The notes: generated from the letters alone by a model not told the origin. A stretch of DNA of 64,000 bases from Aliidiomarina shirensis (GCF_003987345.1 NZ_PIPP01000002.1:248001-312000), one strand, 5' to 3'; shown: positions 10,360 through 19,580, numbered from the stretch's first letter. Numbers and translations are program-made.

Positions 10360-11265
10360 ATGACAACATCAGGACAAGCCGTTACCAAAGTAATTATTCC
10401 TGTTGCAGGCTTGGGCACACGGATGCTGCCGGCAACCAAGGCAATTCCAAAGGAAATGCTACCTTTGGTTGATAAACCGCTTATTCAATACATTGTGAAT
10501 GAATGTGCGGCCGCCGGCCTGGCAGAAATTATTCTAGTAACCCATTCCAGTAAGAATTCGATTGAGAATCACTTTGATACCAGTTTTGAGCTTGAATCTA
10601 TTTTAGAAAAACGCGTAAAACGCCAGTTGCTTGATGAAGTACAAGCGATTTGCCCGAAAGGCGTTACTATCATGCATGTGCGCCAAGGCGCGGCAAAAGG
10701 TTTAGGCCACGCAGTACTGTGTGCGAAATCATTGATTGGTAACGCACCGTTCGCCGTTGTACTTCCCGATGTACTTATGGACGACGTGAGTTACAACAGC
10801 AAAACTGAGAATATGGCGGAAATGGTAGCGAACTACGCCGCTACGGGCACCAGCCAGGTAATGGTAGAAAAGGTGCCAAAAGCCATGGTGGATCAATACG
10901 GGGTTGCCGATATCGGTGGCGTCGATTTAGCGCCACGCGAACAGGCCCCAATTAAAGCACTGGTAGAAAAACCACCGGTAAATGATGCCCCTTCTGATTT
11001 AGCTGTAGTTGGGCGCTACGTGTTCTCGCAAAACATTTGGCCGTTGCTACAAAAAACACCAGTGGGCGCTGGTAACGAAATCCAATTAACGGATGCCATC
11101 GCGATGCTGCTCGAACAAGAGCCCGTTAACGCCTACTACATGCAAGGCCAAAGCCACGATTGCGGCAACAAATTGGGCTATCTACAAACCTTCGTAACCT
11201 ACGCCCGCCGCCACCCCGATCTCGGCAAAGAATTCACCGCTTGGCTAAAAGAGAGCCTGAAATAA
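10360..11265 (+). CDS. galU: UTP-glucose-1-phosphate uridylyltransferase
   Basis: A 301-residue bacterial GalU-type nucleotidyltransferase. The nucleotide-binding loop [20 protein letters not shown] is at about residues 11-30, with the substrate region VEKP near 205-208. It makes UDP-glucose from UTP and glucose-1-phosphate for envelope polysaccharides. It faces an RssB-like regulator across a repeat-filled gap; galU and rssB are also neighbours in Escherichia coli. Palindromic element A begins at its stop codon. Confidence 0.96.
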   Translation: MTTSGQAVTKVIIPVAGLGTRMLPATKAIPKEMLPLVDKPLIQYIVNECAAAGLAEIILVTHSSKNSIENHFDTSFELESILEKRVKRQLLDEVQAICPKGVTIMHVRQGAAKGLGHAVLCAKSLIGNAPFAVVLPDVLMDDVSYNSKTENMAEMVANYAATGTSQVMVEKVPKAMVDQYGVADIGGVDLAPREQAPIKALVEKPPVNDAPSDLAVVGRYVFSQNIWPLLQKTPVGAGNEIQLTDAIAMLLEQEPVNAYYMQGQSHDCGNKLGYLQTFVTYARRHPDLGKEFTAWLKESLK

Positions 11266-11456
11266 CCACGTTCGGCGCGGCGGGTAACTTGATTCCTGCT
11301 TCCGCCGGAGCGTACTAGGCAATGAAGAGACGCTCGAGCACATCCATGTGACGCTTTGATCCGCGCCATCCATGGCGCGGACAACTCTCCATTGCCTAGT
11401 ACGCTCCGACTCGCGCAGGCCTCAAGTTACCGCATTGAGATACGTGGCGATTTTTC
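11261..11456 (-). repeat. Family-1 palindromic element A
   Basis: The element is read on the minus strand. The 55-nt core (11330-11384) carries CGCCATGGATGGCG-like and CACATGGATGTG hairpins. It is flanked by complementary 24-nt arms (11306-11329 and 11385-11408), then the boxes GCGCGAGT (minus, 11409-11416) and GCGGAAGC (minus, 11298-11305). Outer arms pair further out (GGTAACTTGA with TCAAGTTACC) to the galU stop codon, so the right outer arm ends with a rough inverted copy of the galU end. No protein coding is credible. The core orientation is sense for readthrough from the rssB-like gene. Confidence 0.85.
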
Positions 11457-11483
11457 CGGCTAACGTATTAACCAGCTTAAAAG

Positions 11484-11708
11484 CGCCAGCCTTAACTGAG
11501 CGCTATCCCTATGCAATTTGCGCCTGAGTGCGGCTCCTGCGCGAGCTGATCCCCTTGTGCCGATTGAGAAGTGTCCACGCCAAGGATGGCGTGGTACACA
11601 GCGCACATGGATGTGCTAGCAGCGGTTCTCAATCGGCACAAGGGGATCAGTGGAAGCAAGAGTTGTACTCAGGCAACGGAAGCTGGGATAGCGCTCGGTT
11701 TAGGCTGG
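11484..11708 (+). repeat. Family-1 palindromic element B
   Basis: Core 11571-11625 on the plus strand. The 24-nt arms are 11547-11570 and 11626-11649; together with one more base on each side they form a perfect 25-bp inverted repeat. Boxes are GCGCGAGC (11539-11546) and GTGGAAGC (11650-11657). The left outer arm (11484-11511) includes GCCAGCCTTAACTGAGCGCT, an inverted near-copy of the last codons and stop of the rssB-like gene at 11844. The orientation is sense for galU readthrough. Confidence 0.85.
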
Positions 11709-11857
11709 CCGATGGAGAAGTGTCCACGCCAAGGATGGCGTGGTACACAGCGCACATGGATGTGTTAGCAGCGGTTCTCAATCGGCACAAGGGGATCAGT
11801 GGAAGCAGGAGTTGTACTCAGGCAACGGAAGCTGGGATAGCGCTCAGTTTAGGCTGG
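11709..11857 (+). repeat. 149-bp tandem duplicate of element B (element C)
   Basis: Bases 11560-11708 and 11709-11857 are near-identical direct repeats of 149 bp, each starting CCGAT(T/G)GAGAA and ending TTTAGGCTGG. The second copy has the core and the right arm but no left GCGCGAGC box, so it cannot form the full 24-bp stem by itself. Its last bases are the 3' end of the rssB-like gene. Confidence 0.85.
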
Positions 11858-12821
11858 CCCGGAGCCAAGTGTTGTCGCAGGCGATGTAGAAGCCGGCGCG
11901 ATCGAGTTTGGTGGTATGGCAGCGGTAGGTGGCTTTTGCCCAGATGCCCATAGCGAGATCCGGGTGGCCTTCATGGCTGAGCATAATTTTATCGCCCGCC
12001 TGGCTCCATCGAATTTCTTTTGTTTTCGTGTTAATCGAAGCGCATACCACGTCAAATGCCGCACGAATGCGCGAGTGACATAGTTCGTTATTTAAGCGCG
12101 TTAACAGCAAGTTAGGGTTGCTCAAAAGCTGCATGTTGCCCGAGAGGCCACTGCGCAAAATTGGGTTAAACAAAGTTTTCAAAACCAGCAGCGCCACTAC
12201 GTCTTGACCAGTCATCGCTTGTGCTCTGGCAAGCAACATGATGATCTGGTTATCCGCTAAACGGTAGTAATCAATCCAAACTTTCTCGCCGTCATTTAAA
12301 CCAAGCTCATGGTCAACCAGCACCGCCCCTGCACGCAAGTGTTCGTGTGGTGCCAAATCTTGTGCCAAGCGCGATACCATTGAATGATCCTGAAAGATAA
12401 CATCAAGATGATCTTCGAGTTCCCAGCGTTCTTGTTCGTAGCTTATTTCTAAATCTTTGCGGGTGAGGCAGTTTTCAATTGCGTATTCAAGAACATCAAG
12501 CTGTTGTACCGGCTTTACCAAGTAATCCACAGCACCAAGGCGCACAGCGGCGCGTATATCGCGGAGGTTATCAGAAGCAGAAATCACAATAACTGGAACG
12601 GCATCTACTGATGCCAAGATATTTTCAAGAATAGTGAGGCCAGAAATGTCAGGGAGCTCTAAATCGCACAAGACAACGTTTGGCTTAATTTTACTTAAAC
12701 CTTCCACCGCTTCTTTTCCAGTTGCGGCACTGAATACATCAAAGCCCCGATCAAGAAGGTAATTGCTAAGCAATGATGAATAAATAGGGTCGTCTTCAAT
12801 GATGAGTATTCGTCTACTCAC
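11844..12821 (-). CDS. RssB-like response regulator with PP2C-type output domain
   Basis: A 325-residue protein. The N-terminal receiver domain (about 1-120) has the acidic pair ED-D at 9-11, phospho-acceptor D53 (LCDLELPD) and the conserved lysine in LVKPVQ. A linker helix leads to a C-terminal PP2C/SpoIIE-like domain (about 155-325; AGDKIMLSHEG). The architecture and the galU neighbour match RssB, the adaptor that delivers RpoS to ClpXP in enterobacteria, whose phosphatase domain is inactive. Whether this one is a phosphatase or an adaptor is inference. Its last codons are copied in the adjacent repeats. Confidence 0.8.
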   Translation of the reverse strand: MSRRILIIEDDPIYSSLLSNYLLDRGFDVFSAATGKEAVEGLSKIKPNVVLCDLELPDISGLTILENILASVDAVPVIVISASDNLRDIRAAVRLGAVDYLVKPVQQLDVLEYAIENCLTRKDLEISYEQERWELEDHLDVIFQDHSMVSRLAQDLAPHEHLRAGAVLVDHELGLNDGEKVWIDYYRLADNQIIMLLARAQAMTGQDVVALLVLKTLFNPILRSGLSGNMQLLSNPNLLLTRLNNELCHSRIRAAFDVVCASINTKTKEIRWSQAGDKIMLSHEGHPDLAMGIWAKATYRCHTTKLDRAGFYIACDNTWLRASLN

Positions 12822-12848
12822 AAGGGTTACTCCAACTTACATCGAATA

Positions 12849-12872
12849 TTGAGGATTGTTCACAATCCTCAA
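12849..12872. promoter_or_regulatory. Hairpin between mlaA and the rssB-like gene
   Basis: TTGAGGATTG and CAATCCTCAA form a perfect 10-bp stem with a 4-nt loop in the 64-bp gap. No T-run follows on the minus strand, so it may be an mRNA-processing or weak attenuation site rather than an intrinsic terminator. Confidence 0.5.
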
Positions 12873-12885
12873 TTCGTCAACTCCT

Positions 12886-13749
12886 TTACTCAATAATTTC
12901 AGATTCTGTGGTGTCTTCTGCGGGTTCGGAATTGTTGTCCCAACCGTCATCCCAGTCATCATCCCAATCATCTAAGTCGTCGTATTGATAATCAAGCGGA
13001 GGGTTACCATCGTAAACTTTATCAAGCCAATACGAGAAGTAGGCTTCGCGAACAAACGCATACTCATCGATACTATTTTCAAGCATGGGTTCAAGTTCTC
13101 GTAACTCTAACCGATGCTCCAATCCCCGAATCGTTAATTGCGCAACGCTCATTGGCAAACTAAATAATCGAGCTACCCATATTAAATCATCAACGGTATC
13201 GCCACCGCGGTCGATGATTACCGTAGGGCCAATACCCGGTAACATGATGAAGGGGCCATCTGGCACACCATACACTGCCAGTGTTTCACCGAAGCTTTCT
13301 TTTTCCTGCACGACACCCATTTTAGTAGCCACATCGAAGAAACCAAAAACGCCGAAGGTGCTATTCATAACAAAGCGGCCAGCGCTAATTGCCGCAGCTT
13401 TGGGTTTACGTTGCAGTAAATTATTTACGATTGAGGCCGGCTCTGTGATGTTTTCGGTAACATTATATAAGCCACGGCGCACTGGCTTTGGCGTAGTGCC
13501 GTAGGCTGAAGCCGCCGGCGAAATAATATAGGGATCCAAAACATCGCGCGTTAGCTGCCACGATTGCCGGTTTAAATCTTCTAACGGGTCACGAGGATCA
13601 GAAAAATCAAATTCATTTTCTTGCACCGGTGCCGTTTCGTTTGGCGGTGGTGTTGCGCTTGCTTCCGGAGTTTGTGAACAAGCAACCAGAAGCGCAAGCG
13701 CGGCGGCCGCCACACTTAATTTTAAGCCATGTAAAAATCCATATCTCAC
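12886..13749 (-). CDS. mlaA: MlaA/VacJ phospholipid-transport lipoprotein
   Basis: A 287-residue lipoprotein with a signal peptide and lipobox LVAC (C24). The MlaA domain runs from DPLEDLNRQSW to about residue 245, with typical GRFVMNSTFGVFGFFD and LPGIGPT motifs. MlaA sits in the outer membrane with porins and removes mislocalised phospholipids for the Mla pathway. After the domain there is an unusual Asp/Trp-rich repeat tail (DDLDDWDDDWDDGWD). Its start overlaps the ccmI stop by 4 nt, so it is coupled to the cytochrome c maturation operon. Confidence 0.93.
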   Translation of the reverse strand: MRYGFLHGLKLSVAAAALALLVACSQTPEASATPPPNETAPVQENEFDFSDPRDPLEDLNRQSWQLTRDVLDPYIISPAASAYGTTPKPVRRGLYNVTENITEPASIVNNLLQRKPKAAAISAGRFVMNSTFGVFGFFDVATKMGVVQEKESFGETLAVYGVPDGPFIMLPGIGPTVIIDRGGDTVDDLIWVARLFSLPMSVAQLTIRGLEHRLELRELEPMLENSIDEYAFVREAYFSYWLDKVYDGNPPLDYQYDDLDDWDDDWDDGWDNNSEPAEDTTESEIIE

Positions 13750-14948
13750 GGTATCATCTCAGTAATTACAATCCGCATTTGCCGCCCAGATTCTTTCTCA
13801 ACTAACACTGGGCGTGCTTCCATATCACCACTACGGCGATCCATAGTATCGCCCGTGGTTACCCTTGCCTGCACTAACCAGCTTTCCGCAGACGATAAGT
13901 TCACATTATCTAGCATAGCATCAGAATCGGTAAGCGTGATGGTTATCGGGAAATCAGTTACCCGCTGACGCGTTACCGCAATCGGTGCCGAACCACCATC
14001 TGGATCGCGCACAAATAGAAACACATTGTTTACCGGTGCTAGTTCATTTCGCATGGTTTCACTGATATCAATGGTGACCACTAATGTCATCACGCTACCA
14101 TCAGCGCGTTCACGGGCTTGCTCAAGCGAGTTCTGAATAGACGAATAACGGCTATCATTTTCGTCCATCAGCATTAATGCCATTTCCCATGCTTGCGCCG
14201 CGCGTTCAAAATCAGCACGCTCAAAATTTACAATCCCGAGTAACCCCAGCGCTTCTGGGTTCTGTGGATTCTCTTGTAATACATTACCCAAGAAACGTGC
14301 GGCTCTGTTGAGCTCTTGATCCGTCCCAGAAACAATCAGAGCCTGGCTGTACGACATCAAGTTACTGTAGTTATTCGGTTCCATTTCGTATGATTTAGAA
14401 AACGCGTCCAGCGCTTGCTCAAGCTGTTCCAATTGCATCATCATGCGGCCGTAAAGGCTCCATGCGTTTGCGTCCGGATTATCCATTAAGCGTTGGCGCA
14501 AGCCTAGCGCATAGGTCCACATATCATCGCGGGTTTCCGGCGCTGCTTCCATATCACCGAGCAACCATTCACTTAACTTCGGTAATATTTCTGTTGCTTC
14601 ATCTGAACGTTGCTGCTGCACCCAAGAACCATCGTATACATAGATTCCTACCGCCAAGACAGCGATTAAAATAGAAGGAACAATAAACCCAACGGGTTTT
14701 ATCGATACTGCTGAATCGGGGTCGTGCACATCAGTTACAAAGGTTTTCTTCAATTCCTTCTTCGCGAGCATCAGCTCTTTTTCAGAGATCAGGCCCTGCC
14801 CCAAATCTTCCTCTAACTCGAGCAAACGGCTTTCATAAATCTCTTTGTTCGCTTGTTCTAACGTCCAGCTTTCCCATATCTGCCGACGCGCCAACCAAAG
14901 CAAGAATATAGCTAGCACCAATAAAAGGGCGATCATTGCATACCACAT
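13746..14948 (-). CDS. ccmI: CcmI, apocytochrome c chaperone of the maturation system
   Basis: A 400-residue protein with an N-terminal membrane segment (MWYAMIALLLVLAIFLLWL). A cytoplasmic leucine-zipper-like loop (about 25-75) precedes a second membrane segment near 85-105 and periplasmic TPR repeats (about 150-275; WSLYGRMMMQLEQLEQALDA). A C-terminal beta-rich domain completes it. It presents apocytochrome c to the CcmF/H ligation complex. It starts where ccmH ends (shared base) and overlaps mlaA by 4 nt. Confidence 0.9.
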   Translation of the reverse strand: MWYAMIALLLVLAIFLLWLARRQIWESWTLEQANKEIYESRLLELEEDLGQGLISEKELMLAKKELKKTFVTDVHDPDSAVSIKPVGFIVPSILIAVLAVGIYVYDGSWVQQQRSDEATEILPKLSEWLLGDMEAAPETRDDMWTYALGLRQRLMDNPDANAWSLYGRMMMQLEQLEQALDAFSKSYEMEPNNYSNLMSYSQALIVSGTDQELNRAARFLGNVLQENPQNPEALGLLGIVNFERADFERAAQAWEMALMLMDENDSRYSSIQNSLEQARERADGSVMTLVVTIDISETMRNELAPVNNVFLFVRDPDGGSAPIAVTRQRVTDFPITITLTDSDAMLDNVNLSSAESWLVQARVTTGDTMDRRSGDMEARPVLVEKESGRQMRIVITEMIP

Positions 14949-15439
14949 TATTTGTCTCGCTCCTCTGCTTTATCTGTTTTCGCAAACATTTCATCCATCC
15001 GCGCTTCTTCTTCTGGCGTAAGTTCTGCTGAGGCACTACGCTGATGCCTTACATTGAACCATACAGCCAGAGCACCAATAATAATGACCGCTAAAGGAGC
15101 TAACCAAAGAATAAGCGTACTCTTATTAATAGGAGGACGGTAGTGCACAAAATCACCGTAACGCACTTTCATAAAATCGATGATCTCGGCGTTGCTCTTA
15201 CCTTCCATAATCATTTGATACACCCGCTCGCGCATATCTTGAGCTAACGGCGCATCGGAATCAGCTATGGTTTGGTTTTGGCATTTTGGACACCTTAGCT
15301 CCCCAGCTAATGTGTTGAACTGGCGTTCTTGCGCCGCAGTTTCGAATTCATAGAATTCGTTGTCTGCCCATGCATTCATGCCCAACATAAAGCTAAATAT
15401 GCTAACGGCTAGTAAAGTGGTGACGAATCGGCTACTCAT
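14948..15439 (-). CDS. ccmH: CcmH, thiol-disulfide component of cytochrome c ligation
   Basis: A 163-residue protein with a signal peptide and the LRCPKCQNQTIADSD motif (RCPKC, the redox cysteine pair, near residue 50). A C-terminal membrane helix is near 105-127 and a charged cytoplasmic tail follows. It reduces the haem-binding cysteines of apocytochrome c before haem attachment. It is the short form, separate from CcmI, unlike the fused protein of Escherichia coli. It overlaps ccmG by 4 nt. Confidence 0.93.
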   Translation of the reverse strand: MSSRFVTTLLAVSIFSFMLGMNAWADNEFYEFETAAQERQFNTLAGELRCPKCQNQTIADSDAPLAQDMRERVYQMIMEGKSNAEIIDFMKVRYGDFVHYRPPINKSTLILWLAPLAVIIIGALAVWFNVRHQRSASAELTPEEEARMDEMFAKTDKAEERDK

Positions 15440-16026
15440 TCAACTAGCTCCATACGATGTTCTGGAATTTCTAACCCTGATTCTTGCATCGCACGATAAT
15501 AGACCGGCCCCACTTCTGTGCGCCAAACCCTTTCGTTTAAATCTCCGACGTGGCGATAACGAATAATGCCCTCGGCATCAACGACAAAGGTTTCTGGTGC
15601 GCCGTAAACACCTAAATCAAGTGCTAACAGCCCAGTGAAATCGAACAAATTAATCGCGTAGGGGTCACCGAGGTCTTGCAACCAACGCACCGCGGCACCG
15701 CGCGAATCATCTTTGTAGTTCAAGCCAATGATGTATACATCTTCTTCTGCTAAAAGCTGGTTTAAAAATGTATGTTCGGCATAACATGTTGGGCACCAAG
15801 TAGCCCAAACATTAATAAGCATTGGTCGTCCACCCACGATCTCTTGATTGTGAGTAACGTCGGGTTGATACAGATCCGGCAATTCAAAGCTCGGTACTTC
15901 TCGCCCTATCAACGCTGAATCGAGCTTGGTTGGATCGGAAAAGAGACCTTTGAATAAAAATATCGCCAGCAATAGAAACAACACCAAAGGCGTTAACAAC
16001 ACTAACGTGCGCGTTTTAACACTCAT
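15436..16026 (-). CDS. ccmG: CcmG/DsbE, periplasmic thioredoxin for cytochrome c maturation
   Basis: A 196-residue membrane-anchored thioredoxin-fold protein. It has an N-terminal anchor (LVLLTPLVLFLLLAIFLF) and the active site WATWCPTC at about 82-89. The cis-proline region YGAPETFVVD lies near 150. It passes reductant from DsbD to CcmH/apocytochrome c. It overlaps ccmF and ccmH by 4 nt each, showing tight translational coupling. Confidence 0.94.
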   Translation of the reverse strand: MSVKTRTLVLLTPLVLFLLLAIFLFKGLFSDPTKLDSALIGREVPSFELPDLYQPDVTHNQEIVGGRPMLINVWATWCPTCYAEHTFLNQLLAEEDVYIIGLNYKDDSRGAAVRWLQDLGDPYAINLFDFTGLLALDLGVYGAPETFVVDAEGIIRYRHVGDLNERVWRTEVGPVYYRAMQESGLEIPEHRMELVE

Positions 16027-18005
16027 GAGGCCTCCGCTGCATTTTGCTTACGGGCTTTCTTTTCTTCCCGCCGGCGCAAGCGATACCGCTTATCGGTAAG
16101 TGAACATACACCGCCAATCGCCATTAAAATCGCACCCGCCCAAATCCAGCGAACAAATGGCTTCACATGAATTCGCACCGCCCAACTACCATCGTCAAGC
16201 TCTTCACCCAATGCAATGTATAAATCACGGAATGGGTTCACTTGCAGCGCTGTTTGCGTTTGAATTTGCCGCGTTACAGTATAAAAACGCTTTTCCGCTA
16301 CAACGTCGGCAACATGTTTACCATTCTCACGGCTAATCACAAAAGTGGCGCTATCGCTAATGAAGTTAGGGCCTTGCCGTTCTTGCATATCGCGGAAATG
16401 GAATTGGTATCCACCTACGTTTGCCGTATCACCGGCACCCATGCGAACGGTACGCTCAATTTCATAGTTCTGAACAACAGCAATACCAATAATCATTACC
16501 GCAAAGCCAAGATGACCAAGCACCATCCCCCAATGGCTACGCCCTAGTTTTACTAGCGCCGGCCACTTATGTTCACGGCTAGCTACACGCAGGCGTAATT
16601 CTGCCACTGTAGTAAATACAATCCAGAGTGCCAAAATAAGGCCAAGTACCGCTAAACCGCTGATAACATCCGCGAAAATCCATGGCAATGCAAAACCAAT
16701 ACCGACGGCTAACGCCATTGCCAACAATAAGCTATTGCGCAGTTCTGCAAATTTCTGGCGCTTCCAACGGGTAAGTGGACCAAAACCAAGCAAAATAGCG
16801 AATGGAATGGTAAGCCACATAAATACTTCATCGAAGAAGGGTTCACCGATCGATATGTTACCTAGGCCTAACTGTTGGTGTACGAGCGGCAACAAAGTAC
16901 CTACCAATACCACCATAGTTGCGGTAACCAATAATAAGTTGTTTCCTAACAACAACACTTCGCGAGAAAACAAATCATAACGGCTATGGCTTTGTACTTT
17001 GGCAGCCCGAATCGCATACAGTAATAATGAGCCCGCGATCACCACACCCAGGAAACTGAGCAGGAACATGCCTCGAGTAGGATCGGAAGCAAAGGCATGT
17101 ACCGACACCAATACGCCTGAGCGCACTAGGAAGGTTCCGAGTAAACTCAAACTAAACGCTGAAATAGCCAGCAGCACTGTCCACGATTTAAAGGTGCCAC
17201 GCTTTTCGGTAACGGCTAGTGAGTGCATTAACGCCGTACCGGCGAGCCATGGCAAGAAACTGGCGTTTTCTACTGGATCCCAGAACCACCAACCACCCCA
17301 GCCAAGCTCATAATAGGCCCACCAACTACCAACCATAATACCGAGCGTTAAAAACACCCACGCGGCTATTGTCCATGGCCGCGACCAGCGCGCCCATGCT
17401 GAATCTAAGCGGCCACCGAGTAAAGCGGCAATGGCAAAAGCAAACGCCACCGACATACCTACATAGCCCATATAAAGCAGCGGAGGGTGAATAATCATGC
17501 CAGGGTCTTGCAACAGTGGGTTCAAATCGCGGCCATCAACCGGTATCAGCGGAATGGTGCGTTCAAATGGATTTGAAGTGAGCAACATGAAGAGGTAAAA
17601 GCCTACGCCAATCATACCCATTACCGCTAACACTCGTGCTGCAAACACCAAAGGTAAGCGTTTTGAGAATACTGCTAATGCAGCAGCCCAAGAAGCTTGT
17701 ACCAACATCCATAACAAGAAGGAACCTTCATGCGAGCCCCAAACCGCGGTGAACCGGTAAATGGCCGGTAAAGCTGTATTCGAGTTATTCGCGACATAAG
17801 CGATACTAAAATCATTCGCAAGGAAGCCCCATACCAAAGCGATAAATGAAATTAGGGTAAATATGAACATGCCATAGGTTAGCGGCCGGGCAATGGCCAT
17901 CTGGCCACCGTGGCTACGGGCAACACCAATTAATGGAATAACCGCCAGTAAAGCAGAAAATGCAAATGCTAATGCGAGTGCGAAATGGCCTACTTCACCG
18001 ATCAT
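16023..18005 (-). CDS. ccmF: CcmF, haem lyase subunit
   Basis: A 660-residue polytopic protein with the tryptophan-rich haem-handling motif [19 protein letters not shown] (about 230-250) and conserved histidines on either side. It ligates haem from CcmE to apocytochrome c with CcmH and CcmI. The open frame extends 34 codons further upstream, but that part is low-complexity sequence from the ccmE tail read in another frame. [14 protein letters not shown] matches the family N-terminus and gives an 11-nt overlap with ccmE. Confidence 0.95.
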   Translation of the reverse strand: MIGEVGHFALALAFAFSALLAVIPLIGVARSHGGQMAIARPLTYGMFIFTLISFIALVWGFLANDFSIAYVANNSNTALPAIYRFTAVWGSHEGSFLLWMLVQASWAAALAVFSKRLPLVFAARVLAVMGMIGVGFYLFMLLTSNPFERTIPLIPVDGRDLNPLLQDPGMIIHPPLLYMGYVGMSVAFAFAIAALLGGRLDSAWARWSRPWTIAAWVFLTLGIMVGSWWAYYELGWGGWWFWDPVENASFLPWLAGTALMHSLAVTEKRGTFKSWTVLLAISAFSLSLLGTFLVRSGVLVSVHAFASDPTRGMFLLSFLGVVIAGSLLLYAIRAAKVQSHSRYDLFSREVLLLGNNLLLVTATMVVLVGTLLPLVHQQLGLGNISIGEPFFDEVFMWLTIPFAILLGFGPLTRWKRQKFAELRNSLLLAMALAVGIGFALPWIFADVISGLAVLGLILALWIVFTTVAELRLRVASREHKWPALVKLGRSHWGMVLGHLGFAVMIIGIAVVQNYEIERTVRMGAGDTANVGGYQFHFRDMQERQGPNFISDSATFVISRENGKHVADVVAEKRFYTVTRQIQTQTALQVNPFRDLYIALGEELDDGSWAVRIHVKPFVRWIWAGAILMAIGGVCSLTDKRYRLRRREEKKARKQNAAEAS

Positions 18006-18546
18006 ATCCACCACCTGAGCCTTCTTCTTCGGCTCCGTTGTTTTTATCGTTGCTCTGGTTATCGTTGTTCTGGTTATAGTTTTGCTGCGAAGGCGGCACG
18101 TGCTCAATACCTTTCAAGGCTTCAGCAAGGCCCGGCGGCATATATTCTTCATCGTGCCGCGCTAAAACTTCACTCGCTTGTAAACGGTTTGGCGCTACCA
18201 AAATACCTTGCGCTACAATGCCTTGCCCTTCACGGAAAAGATCCGGCAGAATACCTTCGTATTCCACCGTAATTTCAGCGGGGCCAACATCAATAAGATT
18301 AAAGGCTACGGTTAAGCCCGAACCCTCGCGGCGCACGGAGCCCGGTACAACCAAGCCACCAACTCGCAAGCGCTGCCCTACCTCAGGTTTTACTTCGTTA
18401 TCACCTTTACCCTGAACAATTTCAGTAGGCGTATAAAACAAATCGATATTTTGTGAGAGTGCATAGAGTACCAATCCGGTGGCAAATGCTGCGCCAACCA
18501 GGATACTACTGGTCATTATTAATCGCTTTTTACGTCTTGGATTCAT
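17995..18546 (-). CDS. ccmE: CcmE, periplasmic haem chaperone
   Basis: A 183-residue protein that begins [16 protein letters not shown], a basic N-terminus with a membrane anchor, followed by an OB-fold. The haem-binding motif is [11 protein letters not shown], where the histidine binds haem covalently. The C-terminus is an Asn/Gln/Asp-rich tail ([18 protein letters not shown]) containing a short tandem DNA repeat (about 18048-18078); such tails vary within the family. It receives haem from CcmABCD and hands it to CcmF. Confidence 0.95.
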   Translation of the reverse strand: MNPRRKKRLIMTSSILVGAAFATGLVLYALSQNIDLFYTPTEIVQGKGDNEVKPEVGQRLRVGGLVVPGSVRREGSGLTVAFNLIDVGPAEITVEYEGILPDLFREGQGIVAQGILVAPNRLQASEVLARHDEEYMPPGLAEALKGIEHVPPSQQNYNQNNDNQSNDKNNGAEEEGSGGGYDR

Positions 18547-18567
18547 TGATTCTATCTCTCAGTTTCT

Positions 18568-18792
18568 TTAATTCGGTTCTTCTTTTGCGGCTCGTTTTTT
18601 AGCCGCTCTAGCACGCAAAATACGTTCCGCGCGCGCCGCTTGCTTAGTAGCTTCGCGTGCCAATACCGAGCGACGCCAAGAGGCTTCTAATGCCAGCAAT
18701 CCGAGGCAAAGGAAGGTGCCAGCAAATGACGACCATACGTATATACCGTAGCCGCCCATATTGATGAATGCTTGCCAACTATCAAACTGCAT
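18568..18792 (-). CDS. ccmD: CcmD, small membrane protein of haem export
   Basis: A 74-residue protein: one membrane helix (YGIYVWSSFAGTFLCLGLLAL) after a short N-terminus (MQFDSWQAFINMGG) and a basic Ala/Arg-rich cytoplasmic tail. CcmD stabilises the CcmABC-CcmE complex and helps release haem-loaded CcmE. The open frame allows 13 extra upstream residues, but MQFDSW fits the family and overlaps ccmC by 11 nt. Confidence 0.9.
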   Translation of the reverse strand: MQFDSWQAFINMGGYGIYVWSSFAGTFLCLGLLALEASWRRSVLAREATKQAARAERILRARAAKKRAAKEEPN

Positions 18793-19579
18793 CGGCATCT
18801 CCTTTCTCTTTCTTATTATCGGCAGTAGCAAAGTGAATACCTAGATGTTGCAACGCCCAGGGCCGATGAATTTCGCGGCGTAAAATTTCATTATTTAAGC
18901 GCATAAGCACCAACGCAGCGCATACCAACAACATAGCCAAAATACTCACCAGCAAGGGCCACAACATTTCCGGCGCGATACTGGGTGCTTCTAACCGAGT
19001 AATCGCCCGAGTTACCGTGGATTTCTGGTGCAAGGTGTTCCACCAATAAACTGAGTAATGAATGATTGGGATATTGATAACCCCAACAATCGCCAAAATA
19101 CTTGCGGCTTTTGCGCCTGCTCTTTCATCTTCAAAAGCAACATAAAGCGCCATCACGCCTAAATACAAAAACAATAAAATGAGCTGGGCCGTTAACCGCG
19201 CATCCCACACCCACCAAGTGCCCCACATGGGTTGGCCCCAAATAGCGCCGGTAAATAGCGAAATAAACGTAAGCATGGCGCCCACTGGCGCAATCGCCAA
19301 TATCGCGAGTTCGGCGGTGCGAATTTGCCACACCAGTGCAATCACACCTGCTATCGCCATCCCTACATAAAAGCCCATCGCCCACATAGCCGAAGGCACA
19401 TGCACAAAGATTATCCGGTAGCTTTCACCTTGTTGATAATCCGGTGGTGCGAATGCGAGGCCCCAAACTAAACTCACGATCACGAGCACTAAGCCTGGCA
19501 CCGCGAACCAAGGGATTAACTTTTGCGTTAAGGCAAAAGTTGCTTCAGGTTTTGCATAAGGGTGTAACCAACGCCACAT
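18782..19579 (-). CDS. ccmC: CcmC, haem transfer protein
   Basis: A 265-residue protein with six predicted membrane segments and the family haem-binding motif WGTWWVWDARLTAQLILL (about 123-140). It attaches haem to CcmE in the periplasm with CcmABD. It sits 1 nt after ccmB and overlaps ccmD. Length is slightly above the common 245-250 residues because of a charged C-terminal extension. Confidence 0.95.
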   Translation of the reverse strand: MWRWLHPYAKPEATFALTQKLIPWFAVPGLVLVIVSLVWGLAFAPPDYQQGESYRIIFVHVPSAMWAMGFYVGMAIAGVIALVWQIRTAELAILAIAPVGAMLTFISLFTGAIWGQPMWGTWWVWDARLTAQLILLFLYLGVMALYVAFEDERAGAKAASILAIVGVINIPIIHYSVYWWNTLHQKSTVTRAITRLEAPSIAPEMLWPLLVSILAMLLVCAALVLMRLNNEILRREIHRPWALQHLGIHFATADNKKEKGDADAV

Positions 19580-19580
19580 A

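Noticed and set aside
11539-11657. Integron attC site interpretation of the palindromic elements
   Set aside because: No attC core sites (RYYYAAC/GTTRRRY), no integrase gene and no gene cassettes are present. Only the principle of a shaped hairpin is similar.
11528-11953. Open frames within the palindromic repeats between galU and the rssB-like gene
   Set aside because: They arise from the repeated elements themselves, share no family features, and overlap the real gene on the other strand. The same is true at 32.5, 48.9 and 58.6 kb.
18006-18107. 34-residue upstream extension of CcmF
   Set aside because: It is Thr/Arg/Ile low-complexity sequence translated from the ccmE tail repeat in another frame and is absent from the family N-terminus.
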